Made by a program: the position numbers and the translations under genes
DNA from: Globodera rostochiensis
Lineage: Eukaryota; Nematoda; Chromadorea; Rhabditida; Heteroderidae
Reading direction: 5' to 3'
Assembly: GCA_018350325.1 (NCBI GenBank)
Contig: JAEVLN010000012.1
Span: forward strand, 827,991-891,990
DNA length: 64,000 bases
The notes under the pieces: generated by a model
Told to the model about the DNA's origin: nothing
What the model saw: only the letters and a program-made list of their open reading frames with translations
Database searches by the model: none
Shown here: piece by piece, positions 26,858 through 38,164 of the stretch
Numbering within the stretch: position 1 is the stretch's first letter
How the letters are laid out: each line of letters begins with the position of its first letter

Positions 26858-28348
26858 AATAGGTCTCACCACTTCTCCGTCTGTTGTTCATTTTCGTAAC
26901 CCCATTTTCCAGAATTGGTCGTTCATTCATTATTTGTGCTACTCCGTCCGGGACTGACATGCCTTCAACCTCTGACAAATGATCAAAGTCGCGGTTTTCA
27001 ACATCGTCTTCCAGTTCAGACAGTCGAATCTCTCTTTTGTTATTTTGCTGATTCTCAGTTGTTGTTTTCCGATTAATTTCGCCCAAATTCTCTTTTTGTT
27101 GTGATGAAAAAGGAGAAGCACCAAAAATCTCGCGCATAGCTTCAGAGGTTTCGAAGGCGGTCCTTCGTCGGAATGTTTTCGTTTGAGCAATTGCATTATC
27201 AGATAGCTCAGCAGGTGATGACTTAAATAGAATATCTCATTAGTGTTGAACCCGAATTTGAATTTAATTAAAAATTCATTTTATTGCACAAGACCAAAAA
27301 GCAATATCTTTGAAGCTCAAAATTATTAAAAGCTCGTTCTGTTGCCAGGTAAAACCAATTTAAGAGCCGTCTCTGAAGCTCAACTTCAAAGCTGACTGCA
27401 CAAAACAATTGTTCAAATTCTGAAAGCCCAAACCTGGCAAAAACCAGGCTAAGCTCAAAAACAGGGGAAAATTCCGTGTTTCCAGGGTAAAAACTCGCCC
27501 TTCCTGACCCCCCAAGAATCCTAAAATCCTCTAAATTCATAAAAACCAATGAAAAATGCCTTTTGTTTAACGGAGGGAGTCGGTGAATGATGGCCGCAGT
27601 CGCCATTTTGCACTTTGCTCTCGTTCGAAGTAGAGGATGAGCTGCTAGAAGCAATTGTTGAACAACGATTTTCCATGGTAATAAACCCGTCATATTCTTC
27701 ATGGTCGCTTGAAGGGTTCTGCTAAGAATATTGTTTATTTTCTTCCAAAGTTGCATCAAACCTTCCTCGTCTCAGTCGTGTCAAATTCTATTTTAATGTG
27801 TTGCATTGGTGTTTTAGGTAACAATATGGCGGCGGGTTTGCTTTGATTTGTCGTTGTTAAACGGTATAACATTTTGTACGATGGTCCATGATGCAATTTT
27901 TCGACATTTGCACCGACTGCTCTGACCTCAAGCATTTCTTCAAACAATTTTGGCTGATGTTTTGTCCTGCGCTGAGATGATGACTGTTGTGAGAACACAA
28001 AAAATGGGACCCAGGGGAACATAAGCCTTGGACCTGGAATTTTTAAGCTGAAAATTTTAAATACTGTATAAATAGTGAAAGTGGTGGCACAAAATCTAAT
28101 TCCACCAACAGAATGAGACCAGAGAATGCGTTGAGGAAGCAAGGCATGGATAGTGGGGACGAAGGAAATAAATCGATGAATGAAAGTGTCATGCAAGGTT
28201 ACGAAATATTTACTTTTTGGGCATGGAAAGTGGCGAAGGGTGCAGAAAAGCGGTGGTTCCTTATACCCTTTACCCGAACAGTTTTGTTCGAATCGTCTGC
28301 GATGAAAACGGAATATTTCTGAGACTGGCACTTAATTTTGATGTACAT
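26858..28348 (-). CDS. Unrecognised multi-exon protein gene
   Basis: Likely exons: 28274-28348 (starts MYIKIKCQSQKYSVFIADD), about 27760-27990 (SSSQRRTKHQPKLFEEMLE, then VRAVGANVEKLHHGPSYKML), about 27565-27725 (Ser-rich, SSSSSSTSNESKVQNGD) and about 26868-27220 (TFRRRTAFETSEAMREIFG, acidic ELEDDVENRDFDHLSE). The last exon contains QQKENLG, a KEN-type motif known as an APC/C degron in other proteins; whether it works here is unknown. The frame leaves open where the last donor lies and whether the CCHC ORF downstream is joined. I recognise no domain and assign no function. Confidence 0.5.
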
Positions 28349-29385
28349 ACATAGAAAGAATCAACCGAAAGCGAAATTAGGTCTAAGCCGTCAACCCCAT
28401 CTTGAGAGAGTCAATCAAACAAATGACTTACAAATTAAAGCGATTTGAAATGTTTACTTCACATTGCACGACCCACCCAATTGTTTAATTATCGTCACAC
28501 TTTGAATTGCTCAAAGGCAGTGAAGAGCTGTGGACAGTGAAGAGAGTGAAGTGCCTACTCACAATTCCAGACAACCCAACCACCCCATCCCATGGGTAAA
28601 TTATTTGTCACTAAAAATGAAATTGACGGATGCGATGGGCTTTATTCAATGGGCGAATGACAAAGGCGAAAACATAAGAAAAAGACGAAAGACGACGACC
28701 GAAACGGCTTCTTCTTTTGGATTTAAGGGAAAGTTTTTCAATTCCATTCAAAGCGATGGACGACCTTCGCAAGCCGTACAATTCCAACCGTGAACGCCTT
28801 TGCTAACACTGTGAGCCATGGCGGAGGATTGATTGTTTGTTATTTCTCGTTTTTGATACATATCGTTGGAGTCAAATGATTAGTTACTGCGTTTGGTGAA
28901 CAGCAGAAAATGAATTGCGCACAAAGAGAAGGGTAAAAATAAATAAAAACAGCAAATTGTACAGCGGTGGAATTGTCGAGAAAGAGTTGGGTGGGTGGGG
29001 ATGGAAATTGATGCCCGATTATGAACGATGACGAAAACGGCGATCGGCGAACAGAGCGATCGATCAGAAACCGCTGGACGAACTCCAATTCCCTCCACCA
29101 TTTCGCATCCATTTCATATTCCATATTCCTCTCCACTTTCACAGCCGAAAATGCGCTGTGAAACGACGTCTTTGGCTTTAAAGCGAAGCGAAAAGCGCTG
29201 AATGTTATATATCAAAGGAACCATCCCCCACGGCGTGTTTGTATTGTCTCAACTTCCCCCCCCCCTCTTTCTATTTTTGGATGGATTCGCATAGAATTTG
29301 GCCTAATTTTGCAGATTTAATTTCTTGCTATTTTTGCTGATCAGTGCACAAATTCAACTACCTTTTGTCCACGAACAAAAGCACA
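28349..29385. other. Intergenic, no gene assigned
   Basis: An open frame at 28530-28793 (plus) lacks a convincing ATG context or family match and is not called. A C-run lies at 29258. The region just before 29386 presumably holds the promoter of the secreted-protein gene. Confidence 0.45.
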
Positions 29386-29867
29386 ATGAACCGAAGTCCC
29401 GCCGTTTGTCACCGTCGTCTCCTTTCGTTATTATTTGTCTTCCTCTTTTTATGGTCGACAAACGCACAGCGATACGGTAGCTATGGAAGCGGGTTGTACG
29501 GTGGATAATCAATGAATTTAAGCACAAATTTTTATGTAGAACAATCAGAAAAAAAAAGTTCTTGTCTGTATTCTGCAAGTCATTTCATTCAACAGGAGCA
29601 ACTCATCGGAGTGGCGGTTACGATGGCAACTCTAAGCCTCAACATAATGCCGGATACGGTGGGCATTCGAGCCGACACGGTGACGTTGAGCAAAACAATG
29701 GCGAAAGTGGCCAATCCAACCAGCGGTGGGGCGGCTGGAGGGGAAGAGGACAATGGGAGGGGCAACAGCAACAGAATTGGGGACAAACGCACAATCAGGA
29801 GGAGAACCAGGAAGCTCCACAAGGCAAGGGACGAGACGGAAACTCTTCGGATGCATTTGGGGATTAA
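29386..29867 (+). CDS. Small secreted Gly/Gln/Asn-rich protein
   Basis: Exon 1 (29386-29500) starts MNRSPAVCHRRLLSLLFVF and continues LFLWSTNAQRYGSYG. A basic n-region, a hydrophobic core and TNA/QR form a clear signal peptide. A ~95-bp intron ends TTCAACAG, and exon 2 (29596-29867) adds ~90 residues rich in Gly, Gln, Asn, His and Arg (SGGYDGNSKPQHNAGYGGH, WGGWRGRGQWEGQQQQNWG), ending DAFGD. The mature protein is hydrophilic, disordered-looking and has no Cys after the signal. It could be a cuticle/glandular secretion or an effector-like protein; the sequence does not decide. Just after its stop, a second frame (29881-30138, MANRSGGTEQSGQY...) has the same composition and may be a further exon. 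Confidence 0.65.
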
Positions 29868-29880
29868 TTAGTTGGAAAAA

Positions 29881-30138
29881 CTTATGGCTAATCGTTCAGG
29901 AGGGACTGAACAGTCTGGCCAATATCCGTCTCGATGGGGACACCAATCTTCTGGCCGCTTTCCAAGCAATGTGCAGCCTCAACAGCCGTCGACACCGGCG
30001 GATGACAATGACAACAGCGGGGATAATGCCCCTCCTTCACCGCCACAACCCCACTCCAACAGCGGATCATTGCACGTTGACCTTCCACCGGGTGCCCCGG
30101 GCACATCGGATGCCGGCAATGCTGATCAGTCTTCTTGA
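29881..30138 (+). CDS. Adjacent Pro/Ser/Gln/Asn-rich open frame (possible 3' part of the secreted-protein gene)
   Basis: Starts MANRSGGTEQSGQYPSRWGH and ends GTSDAGNADQSS, 85 residues. Composition resembles the preceding secreted protein, and it begins 14 bp after that protein's stop in a different frame. No splice pair in correct phase was found to join them. It may be a downstream exon, a frameshifted tail or chance. Confidence 0.35.
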   Translation, partial: LMANRSGGTEQSGQYPSRWGHQSSGRFPSNVQPQQPSTPADDNDNSGDNAPPSPPQPHSNSGSLHVDLPPGAPGTSDAGNADQSS

Positions 30139-33100
30139 AAATGTCCGTTACAGAAAAATGGCAAGATTCTGAAAGCAAATCGATGGTAAAGTACATAATT
30201 ATGCGCGTAAAGCTTAACCCCGCCACCCGCCGAGAGGGTACAAATTTCAGAAATTAAGCAAAAGTTCTGATATTAACTAACGTCACCATTTGTCACGCAA
30301 AAAGGCCTTTTCATTCAAACTCCTTTTTTTGTCTGAATAATTTTAAAAGTTTGGACCTATTTATTATGTGAGTCGAAGACAGTTTTGCCATCCTCGCGGG
30401 GCTACAAATTGTATGTTTTGTTGTACTAACATTGTCCCCTCCGGGGAGGGGGGAGTTGGAAGTGACCATAAGCCGATAGACCATAATTATTAATTGGCAA
30501 CATCGCATAATGGGATTTGTTGGATGATGGGGGGAGGGAGGGGGGGGGGGGGGGAGGAGGGGGGCATGTGTTCGGATTGTCGAGAGACATCGACGGCAGT
30601 GACAGTAACAGAAGCCTCCCAGTCAAGCGAATAGTCCTCCAAGTCTTCCAATGGTACGGCGACGTCTGAGACAAACAGTGCAAAGTGTTTTGACTCAAAA
30701 CCCTCGAAGAACAATGGTTTTGGCAGTGCGTGTGACCTTTTTCCTCTCTTGGACGAATCCCCCCCCCCCCCCCCCCTCTCGTGCCACCTGTCGTCGCCCT
30801 TCGATGGCATTCTCTCCCACTCCAACCAAATATCCCCCCCCCCCCCAATTCTCTTCCTTCTCACACTCCCCGCGCCGCGCAGTTGGAGCCGTTTACGAGC
30901 AAAGGACGAAGGGCAATTGGGCGAGGAGAGAATGAATGAAAGAATGGGATCACATTTCATCGCCAAAAGCGGATTAGCCGCCAATTTTGAAAGGCAATTT
31001 GGGGAGGTGGAGGGGGGGGGATTGAATCGTCCGTCCCATCGTTCGTCCTCCTGTTGGCACAACCTAAGCACCTCTGCGGTCATTAATCGCCCTAATTAAG
31101 TGTGAGACGGGAAGGGGGGGGGGAGGGATTGATGAAGCAACAGACGGAGGATCGGAAAGCGGATTGAGGAAGATAAAAAGAACTGAATACGGTGTTAGCG
31201 ACGGTGGGCGGGGGGAGGGGAGGCTACGATCGGATTGATTGATGCCGTTTCTGGCACTGACGCGACTGCCAAAGAATTTAAAAGATTGTTGTTGACCACC
31301 AGCTTCTCAATACGGTCCCCCCCCCCCTAATCGTCAATTAAATGTCGATGACCCCACCCATCGCCCCTCGGCCTCTGACTGTTTCTCCACTTCTTCTCCA
31401 ATTTTGCCTCTTTAATCCGCTAAAGTGTTCCCCGCAGTGATGCGGACGTTAAAGAAAATGCCATTGTTTAAAGTGCCACAATTGGACGACTTTGTGAGAT
31501 GCAGACTTATAAAAATAGCCATCAAAAATAAAAAATTGAAATTTGTATATTTTGACTCCCCCCCCCCCGCCACTCTCTCCCGCCAACGAAATGATTTTCC
31601 TCCGGCGATCCAATCGACCTTCCGTTTCCATTCCCAAATACAGTATAGCCTAAGCATTCATTCGCAGTGAATGTCCCCCTCAAAGTTCTCTCCGTCCGTC
31701 TTCCTTTGCCGCGATGTGTCAATTGTGTCGTCTCCCCCCCCCCCCCCCTCCCCTCCGTCATTCATTCATTTATTCATCGTGCCCATTGACTTTTATTTAT
31801 TTATTGCGAGCCTTCGCAAAAATGCAAATTACGCGATCATTTCGTGGGCGGAGGATGGATTTGGTTGCATTTGGAGTGAACGACATTCGCTTTTGCTCTT
31901 TCCATTCTGAACAATGCAATGATTGGCAATGTGTTAATGAGGCAATTTCAAAATTGCTTGTTATATAACAGAGAATGGGGGGGGGCGAATCTCGGGGGGG
32001 GGGAGGAAGAAAAGGTGACTCGGTCTCCGCTCCCGTCCTACCAAGCCATTCCATTCCCCCCAAGATGTTCGGAGCCATCGTCTCTGGAGAATTTGTCCCT
32101 CCCCTTCATCCATGCGATAACAACCCCCTAATCTTATGGGGACAAACAATGCGACGGGGGGGGGGGATTAGCAAGTGGAGGGGGGGGGGGAAGATTGGAT
32201 GATGGACATGGACAAAAGGCTTTGCTTTTGCTTCCACCATTTGGAACAGTTGCAACTGCGAGGACAGAGGACAGAGTCTTTCTTTGGCAGCTTTCAACGA
32301 ATTTGTTTAACATAAAGAAGCTGTCGTCGTTAGCTCAATTCCATTCCGGACGAAATGCGACAAAATTTTCGTTCATTCATTTCGGACGAAAGCTTCGGCT
32401 CCCCGAACATAAATCAACGCCCTAATGGACCAATCACCACGGTTTGGGAGAATGGGCAAATTCCCTTCCCTTCGATTCTTTTGTAATCGCCCCCCCTTCC
32501 CCCCCCCCCCCAATTCCCCCCCCCAATTCTTTCCCAATTAGAAAAGCCAATTCTCAGCCGCTGATTTGCTCCAACTGCGAATGAAAGGACGGACGGACCC
32601 AACGGCAGCAAATTTATGAGGGCAAACGATGGGCACAGAAAGTGCCAAAAAGGGCAAATAGGCTTAATCTTAGTGCGAATTGAATGAATGGAACACTTTC
32701 TGAACAACAAAAAAAAATTGTCCCAAATCGAATTGCATAAGTGAGAAGCATCTGCCAGATTAAAGCTTTGATCGTTTATTTGCTTTGATCAGTCCAAGTC
32801 TTTCTTCGGCTTCTCCTCCTTTTTGCCGTTAGCCTTTCTTTTGCGATTTGACGAAACGGCGGAAGGGTCCGCCAAATGTTCGCTGCGAACAGCGGCCGAT
32901 GGGCGCTGTTGGTTGGTGGACGGCGAATGGATTTGGAGATTTGACGGGAAAAGTGCCGCCGGCAAATGGCCGAAAAGGTCGACGCCGCCTTAAAAAACGA
33001 ATTATTTTTATTTGTTTTTATTTTCTTTTTTAACCATTTTCGGGTCCGAATTCATTGGTCGATTTTATTGCCAAAAGCTGTTGAACGGCGAAGGCATTGC

Positions 33101-33399
33101 TCAAAATTTGGTTGGGCCTTCCCTGCATCAAAAATGCCGCGTTCGATGGAAGCATTTGGGAAGTGAATGGGACGATCGGTGGCAGCAGAGGGCTTCTGGA
33201 CTCTGTAAAAATATAAATTCGAAAACTAAACGAATTATTGCGCAACAGCCACCAGCAGAAGGAATCCGAAGGGGAGGGGCAATCCCCACATGGCCAACTG
33301 GGAGTTTTCGATGTGGATCAGCACCGGGTCGAAGTGCATTTTGTTGAGAGGAAGTCGAAGCAGCGCAAGTCACTTGAGGGAACGGCAAATTCACAATGG
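30139..33399. other. Low-complexity intergenic region rich in C/G homopolymers
   Basis: No convincing exon in ~3.2 kb. Homopolymer tracts lie at about 30536-30560 (G), 30761-30778 (C), 30835-30846 (C), 31010-31020 (G), 31559-31568 (C), 31733-31748 (C), 31977-32005 (G), 32157-32190 (G) and 32490-32525 (C). The long open frames here are produced by these tracts. Confidence 0.6.
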
Positions 33400-35207
33400 T
33401 CAGAAGCCCGCCTTCAAACCGGGCTGATCTTCCGTTTTTTCTTCATCATTTCTTTCTGCGCGGGTGCCCATTGCCTTTTCCTTGGAATTCTGACAGTTCG
33501 TTTTGACCGCCAACAGTTGCAACAACAGCTTCTCGTTGTTTGCCCGTAACTGTGAAAGTTCGTTGTTCAGCCGACGGATCCTGCGGGACAATGGAAATGA
33601 ATTCCCTTTGCTTTTTCCCCTCCGATCAGCCCCCCCCCCCCTCCCTTCCGATCAGACCCCCCCCCCCCCCCCCCCCTCCCCTCCGATCAGCCCCCCCCTC
33701 CCTTCCGATCAGACCCCCCCCCCCTCCCCTCCGATCAGACCCCCCCCCCCTCCCCTCCAATCAGACCCCCCCCCCCTCCCCTCCGATCAGACCCCCCACC
33801 CCCCTCCCCTCCGATCAGAGCCCCCTCCCCTCCGATCAGACCCCCCCCCTCCCTTCCGATCAGACCCCCCCCCCCTCCCCTCCGATCAGACCCCCCCCCC
33901 CCCTCCCCTCCAATCAGACCCCCCCCCCCTCCCCTCCGATCAGACCCCCCACCCCCCTCCCCTCCGATCAGCCCCCCCCCTCCCTTCCGATCAGACCCCC
34001 CCCCCTCCCCTCCGATCAGACCCCCCCCCCCCTCCCCTCCAATCAGACCCCCCCCCCTCCCCTCCGATCAGACCCCCCCACCCCCCTCCCCTCCGATCAG
34101 AGCCCCCTCCCCTCCGATCAGACCCCCCCCCCTCCCTTCCGATCAGACCCCCCCCCTCCCCTCCGATCAGCCCCCCCCCTCCCTTCCGATCAGACCCCCC
34201 CCCCTCCCCTACGATCAGACCCCCCCCCCTCCCCTCCGATCAGACCCCCCCCCCCCTCCCCTCCGATCAGACCCCCCCTCCCCTCCGATCAGACCCCCCC
34301 CCCTCCCCTCCGATCAGCCCCCCCCCCTCCCTTCCGATCAGACCCCCCCCCCCTCCCCTCCGATCAGCCCCCCCCCTCCCTTCCGATCAGACCCCCCCCC
34401 TCCCCTCCGATCAGACCCCCCCCCTCCCCTCCGATCAGACCCACCCCCCCCTCCCCTCCGATCAGACCCCCCACCCCCCTCCCCTCCGATCAGACCCCCC
34501 TCCCCTCCGATCAGACCCCCCCCCTCCCTTCCGATCAGACCCCCCCCCCCTCCCCTCCGATCAGCCCCCCCCCTCCCCTCCGATCAGACCCCCCCCGTCC
34601 CCTCCGATCAGACCAATTAGTGGCCAATATAATCGTGTTGATTTTGCTCATTTTTCTCGCCCCCGTCCTCTCGTCACTTTCCGCGCACGGAATCACTCGT
34701 TTCAGGTCGTCCAATGCGTCGTTCAATTCTTAAAGTGATCAGTCAAAACTTTTGAATGGTTCCCTCAATCACCCCCCCCCCCCCCATCAGACCGTGCATT
34801 CTCTTCCGTTCTCGGCTGTTGATGCACAAACGCAAAATGTTTTGTTCCTTAATTCCATGTTTTATGTACTCCTCGACCTCCCCCCCCCCCCGCCCCTCAA
34901 AATCACTTCTTCGTTCAGTTGTTCCGTTCTTTTGCGACTTCGTTCAGAAGACGAAGCCGAACATCGCCTTTTGCGCACATACGGCTCGACCTTTTCGGCG
35001 CCCAATTGGGCAATGTTTCGCTTAAAGTAAATATGCAAATGACAGCCAACATTTACAAACCTTTCCGGCAGAACCTCCGCCATTTTTCAGCTTGGACAAT
35101 TCCTCCCCGTCGTTTGCACTTTCGCCTCTTTCGATACTGCTCATGGAAGTACTGCTCGCTGCCGACCCGGGTGCATTTGTTGTTTTTAGGGATTTTACGG
35201 CTGCCAT
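33400..35207 (-). CDS. bHLH transcription factor with C-terminal coiled coil
   Basis: Exons: 35061-35207 (starts MAAVKSLKTTNAPGSAASS), 34907-35020, 34614-34728 and 33400-33580. The basic region ERSRKRTEQ lies at the end of exon 2. Helix 1 LNDALDDLKRVIPC, a loop and helix 2 ARKMSKINTIILATNW lie in exon 3. This resembles the Olig/Beta3-type bHLH class, which binds E-boxes as dimers. Exon 4 extends helix 2 into RIRRLNNELSQLRANNEKLL, a leucine-zipper-like coil, then ends GLKAGF. The exon 3/4 junction (ATTG/GTCTGATC to CCCGCAG) is in perfect phase. The exon 2/3 junction is not: canonical donor and acceptor leave a phase mismatch, so one boundary may be non-canonical or a base may be wrong. Intron 3 (33581-34613) is almost wholly a minisatellite. 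Confidence 0.75.
33614..34613. repeat. Minisatellite inside the bHLH intron; unit contains the 5' splice site
   Basis: Roughly 40 units of about 24 bp, plus strand TCCCCTCCGATCAGAC followed by a C-run of 5-18. On the transcribed minus strand each unit reads GGTCTGATCGGAGGGG plus a G-run, and this is the exact sequence of the intron's own donor (exon...ATTG then GTCTGATCGGAGGGG). Pairs of units also form a higher-order pattern. The G-rich transcript strand has strong quadruplex potential. The 411-residue open frame across it is an artefact of the repeat. Confidence 0.93.
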
Positions 35208-35490
35208 ATGAAAGGACTAATTCATGCAAATATTTTTGCAATGTGTAAAAATATGATGCGCCAATTGAGGACGGTAAAGTGCCGGAGGGGCGGGGCGGAG
35301 AGATTTGACTTTTGCTGTGGGCGGACCATTCGGTCAATCGTTCCAATCGCCCGCGGGATGGGCGGTCCATTGGCGGCGAATGGGCAAAGCGATGGCAGCA
35401 AAACGCAAAGGCACAGAAAGATGGCACAAATTGTGCCGAAGTCAAAACGAAACCGGAGAATTCTTCGCCATTCGCAATTGTTTTATTAGT

Positions 35491-35748
35491 AATGGTAACG
35501 AATTGCGGTCCCAACGAAAATTTTTTTTTGAATTTTAAATGATTAAAATTTTAAATGCATGTAGCACGAATCCGAGCGTGAATTATTTCACGTGTCGAAA
35601 ATTTCAAAAAATGTTAGAATTTGGGTCCGGGTTTTGGAATTGACAAAATCCGACTCGGATTCGTGTTCTACGCATTTTTCACCCTAAAAAATGCATTATG
35701 AATTTTTAAAATTTTTTTTTTCCCCGGGACCGAAATTCGTTACCATTG
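35491..35748. mobile_element. Small terminal-inverted-repeat (MITE-like) element
   Basis: The ends AATGGTAACGAATTGCGGTC and the inverted partner GGGACCGAAATTCGTTACCA match over ~20 bp, followed inside by AAAATTTTTTTTT tracts. A second inner inverted pair, GTAGCACGAATCCGAG and CTCGGATTCGTGTTCTAC, lies at about 35560 and 35655. It is ~258 bp with no coding capacity. Confidence 0.75.
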
Positions 35749-36071
35749 CTGTTTTATTCAACCCAATCGAAGCTAATAATGCGTAGAAGTTTTATAATTT
35801 TATGCTTTCAGCTTCATTTATTCATTACTTTTCTTAAACAATTCGAATCGCTTCGCAACTTCCAGAGGCTTTCAATTGGCCTAAAATAGTTAAGCGGACG
35901 GCCCTCTGATCACTTCTCTCCCCCGTTAGCTTCTTCTATAAAAGATTGGGCGGCTCCATTCGAAGTTCGAACCAATCGCCTCGGGGGATCGGCCCGATGC
36001 CTCAAAAGGGACGCTGGAATTGAGCAATAATATCCCTTTCAAATAGAATCGGCCGAATTTGAAAAAAGTTA

Positions 36072-36551
36072 TAGCCAGAGGTGCGATCTCAAAATTTTCA
36101 AAAGCATCATCAAAATGTGAAAAAAGCATCATTGACCACCAAAAAGCATCAAATTCGGCATTTCTTCATTCAAATCTAGCTTCGTTCGTTATATTTGTTG
36201 TTACAACAAATAGATTTGAGCAATTTCTGTTCACAAATTAGCATTCTAGCGATTTTTCATGAATTTTTTGCGCGCGGTTTTTCAAAAAATTTTGAGAAAA
36301 GGGGGCGCGGGGTCGGCGGTGCCGATAGGCGCCGCCGAGAAAATTTTGGGTTTTGACTCAATTTGTTAAGAGATTAGCACCAAAATTGGAAAGAATATAA
36401 TGTTTTCCCCACAAAAAATCTAATCGCCTTCAAAAGTGGATTTGACGACTCCCTTGATCAACAAAGCTCCTAAAAAACCACAAAAAGCATCATTGGCTTA
36501 TCAAAAAAGCACAAAAAGATGCAAAAGCATCAAAGATCGCATCTCTGGTTA
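36072..36551. mobile_element. Terminal-inverted-repeat element containing the CGGCGG hairpin
   Basis: The ends TAGCCAGAGGTGCGATCT and AGATCGCATCTCTGGTTA are inverted repeats. Subterminal AAAAGCATCA motifs are repeated near both ends. At about 36313 sits the CGGCGGTGCC-GATA-GGCGCCGCCG hairpin. No transposase ORF is seen, so it is presumably non-autonomous. Confidence 0.7.
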
Positions 36552-38164
36552 AGTGAGTGAATGGGGAAGAAATGTCAAGCTCTTAACGATTTGAATTAAT
36601 TTGTGAATCCATTCGCATTGTCTCGAATTTGGAGTCTGAAAAAACCTCGGGGTTAGAGTTTGAGCGGCAACCGACCCTTTGATGTGCATAGGCCAAGCGA
36701 TTGGCCTAGCTCAAGATTATCTTTTTGAAAAATCCGGAAACCCAAAAAGCTCTTTTGAACGCATCGACCGATTAGAATCTGTTAAACATTCCAAAAATGA
36801 TAATTAATCATTCGAGAAAACGTATCAACACCAAAGAAATAATCATTGGGTATTTAAATTTAACTAATTAAAAGTCCGGGGAAGTTCTGTGCCGCGCTCG
36901 ACTCATTTGCAGCCTTCGGCATTGACTCTCATGCCAATTCTTTCTCGCCTTCGGACCATTTGATGTCATTTTGTTTAATTAACTTTTCTGAGCTTCACCT
37001 GCTATAAAACGCGTAAATTTGAGTTTGAGCAGCGGGGGGCGCTTTTGAACAATTCATTTTTGAAATATTTGAAATAATTAGACCAAACGCCGACCCAACT
37101 TAATATTCGAGAGAATACATTTTATAAACCTGAGGGGCCGGATTCATTACCGATTTCTGCTTTTTATGTTTCGGTTCCCATTCATGGAGCAGTCTTTGCT
37201 TTTTTTTGTTTTGCGTTCAATTATTTGGATAAATGAGGAATTCAGAAAGTCCACCCTTATTTATGCTGGATGGCCTTATTTCCGACCCCCCCCCCCAATG
37301 CAATCAAAAAGCCCCCCCCCCATTCCCTTACCCTCTCCCAAAGTCATCTCTCTTCACCGGCTTCGAAGAGGCCACCCTACCCAAATAATTGGCCGTGTTG
37401 GTTAGGCAAATATACAAAACATATTCTTGCAAAAAAGCCATTTTCTGCTTCCGTTTTCACCCCTTTCGGAATGCCCCCGAGGGGGAAATTGACGGGCACA
37501 AACCCCGGGGGAGTGGCCGCATCTCCGGGGGGGGGGGGGGGGATAAACCAATAAATCGGAGGCCAACGGAAGGGCCGCTGGGAGGGGTGGGGGGACTGAC
37601 AATAAGCCAAAAGGGCGGGCGGCTGAGTGAGTGATGGGGTCAACACCAACCAGCAGCAGGGCAAAGGCCGGCCGACTAATTCCCTTCCCCTCCAGCGCCA
37701 AAAATTGCTCAAAAAATCATTCCCTTCCTTTGCCCGTCCCCCCCCCCCCCCTTTAACCTTTTCAATTTGTCCATTTGTTTTCGGTTTCCCAAAGAATTTA
37801 AAAATGAAAATGCCGCAGGGATAATATTAAATTTCCGCTAAATTATTCCTCTAAAAGGGGGGGGGGGGGGAAAGGGGGGGGGAAAACAATGGACGGACGC
37901 AGTGGAGAGGGAGGAACAACGCGGCGATACTGAACCACCGATGGCGGCGTTCCCACCGCCCCCCTCCGGCGCTGTCCATCCATTAGAAACATAAACGAAG
38001 CCTCGTCCTTTTTTTGGATTTACCCCAAATATCGAATAGAAAAACCCTCCAATTCTGGCATTTCCACCTCCAATAATTGCATTGGGATAAAGAACGGTTT
38101 CAGAAACATATCTTTTTGGTTACTCGCGGAACTTCCTTTGCATTGAAAGGCGCAAATTCTCTGA
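36552..38164. other. Intergenic, upstream of the protein kinase gene
   Basis: No exon is called. C/G homopolymers lie at about 37287, 37312, 37528-37542, 37739-37751 and 37857-37881. The last few hundred bases should contain the promoter of the kinase gene, but I cannot point to a specific site. Confidence 0.5.
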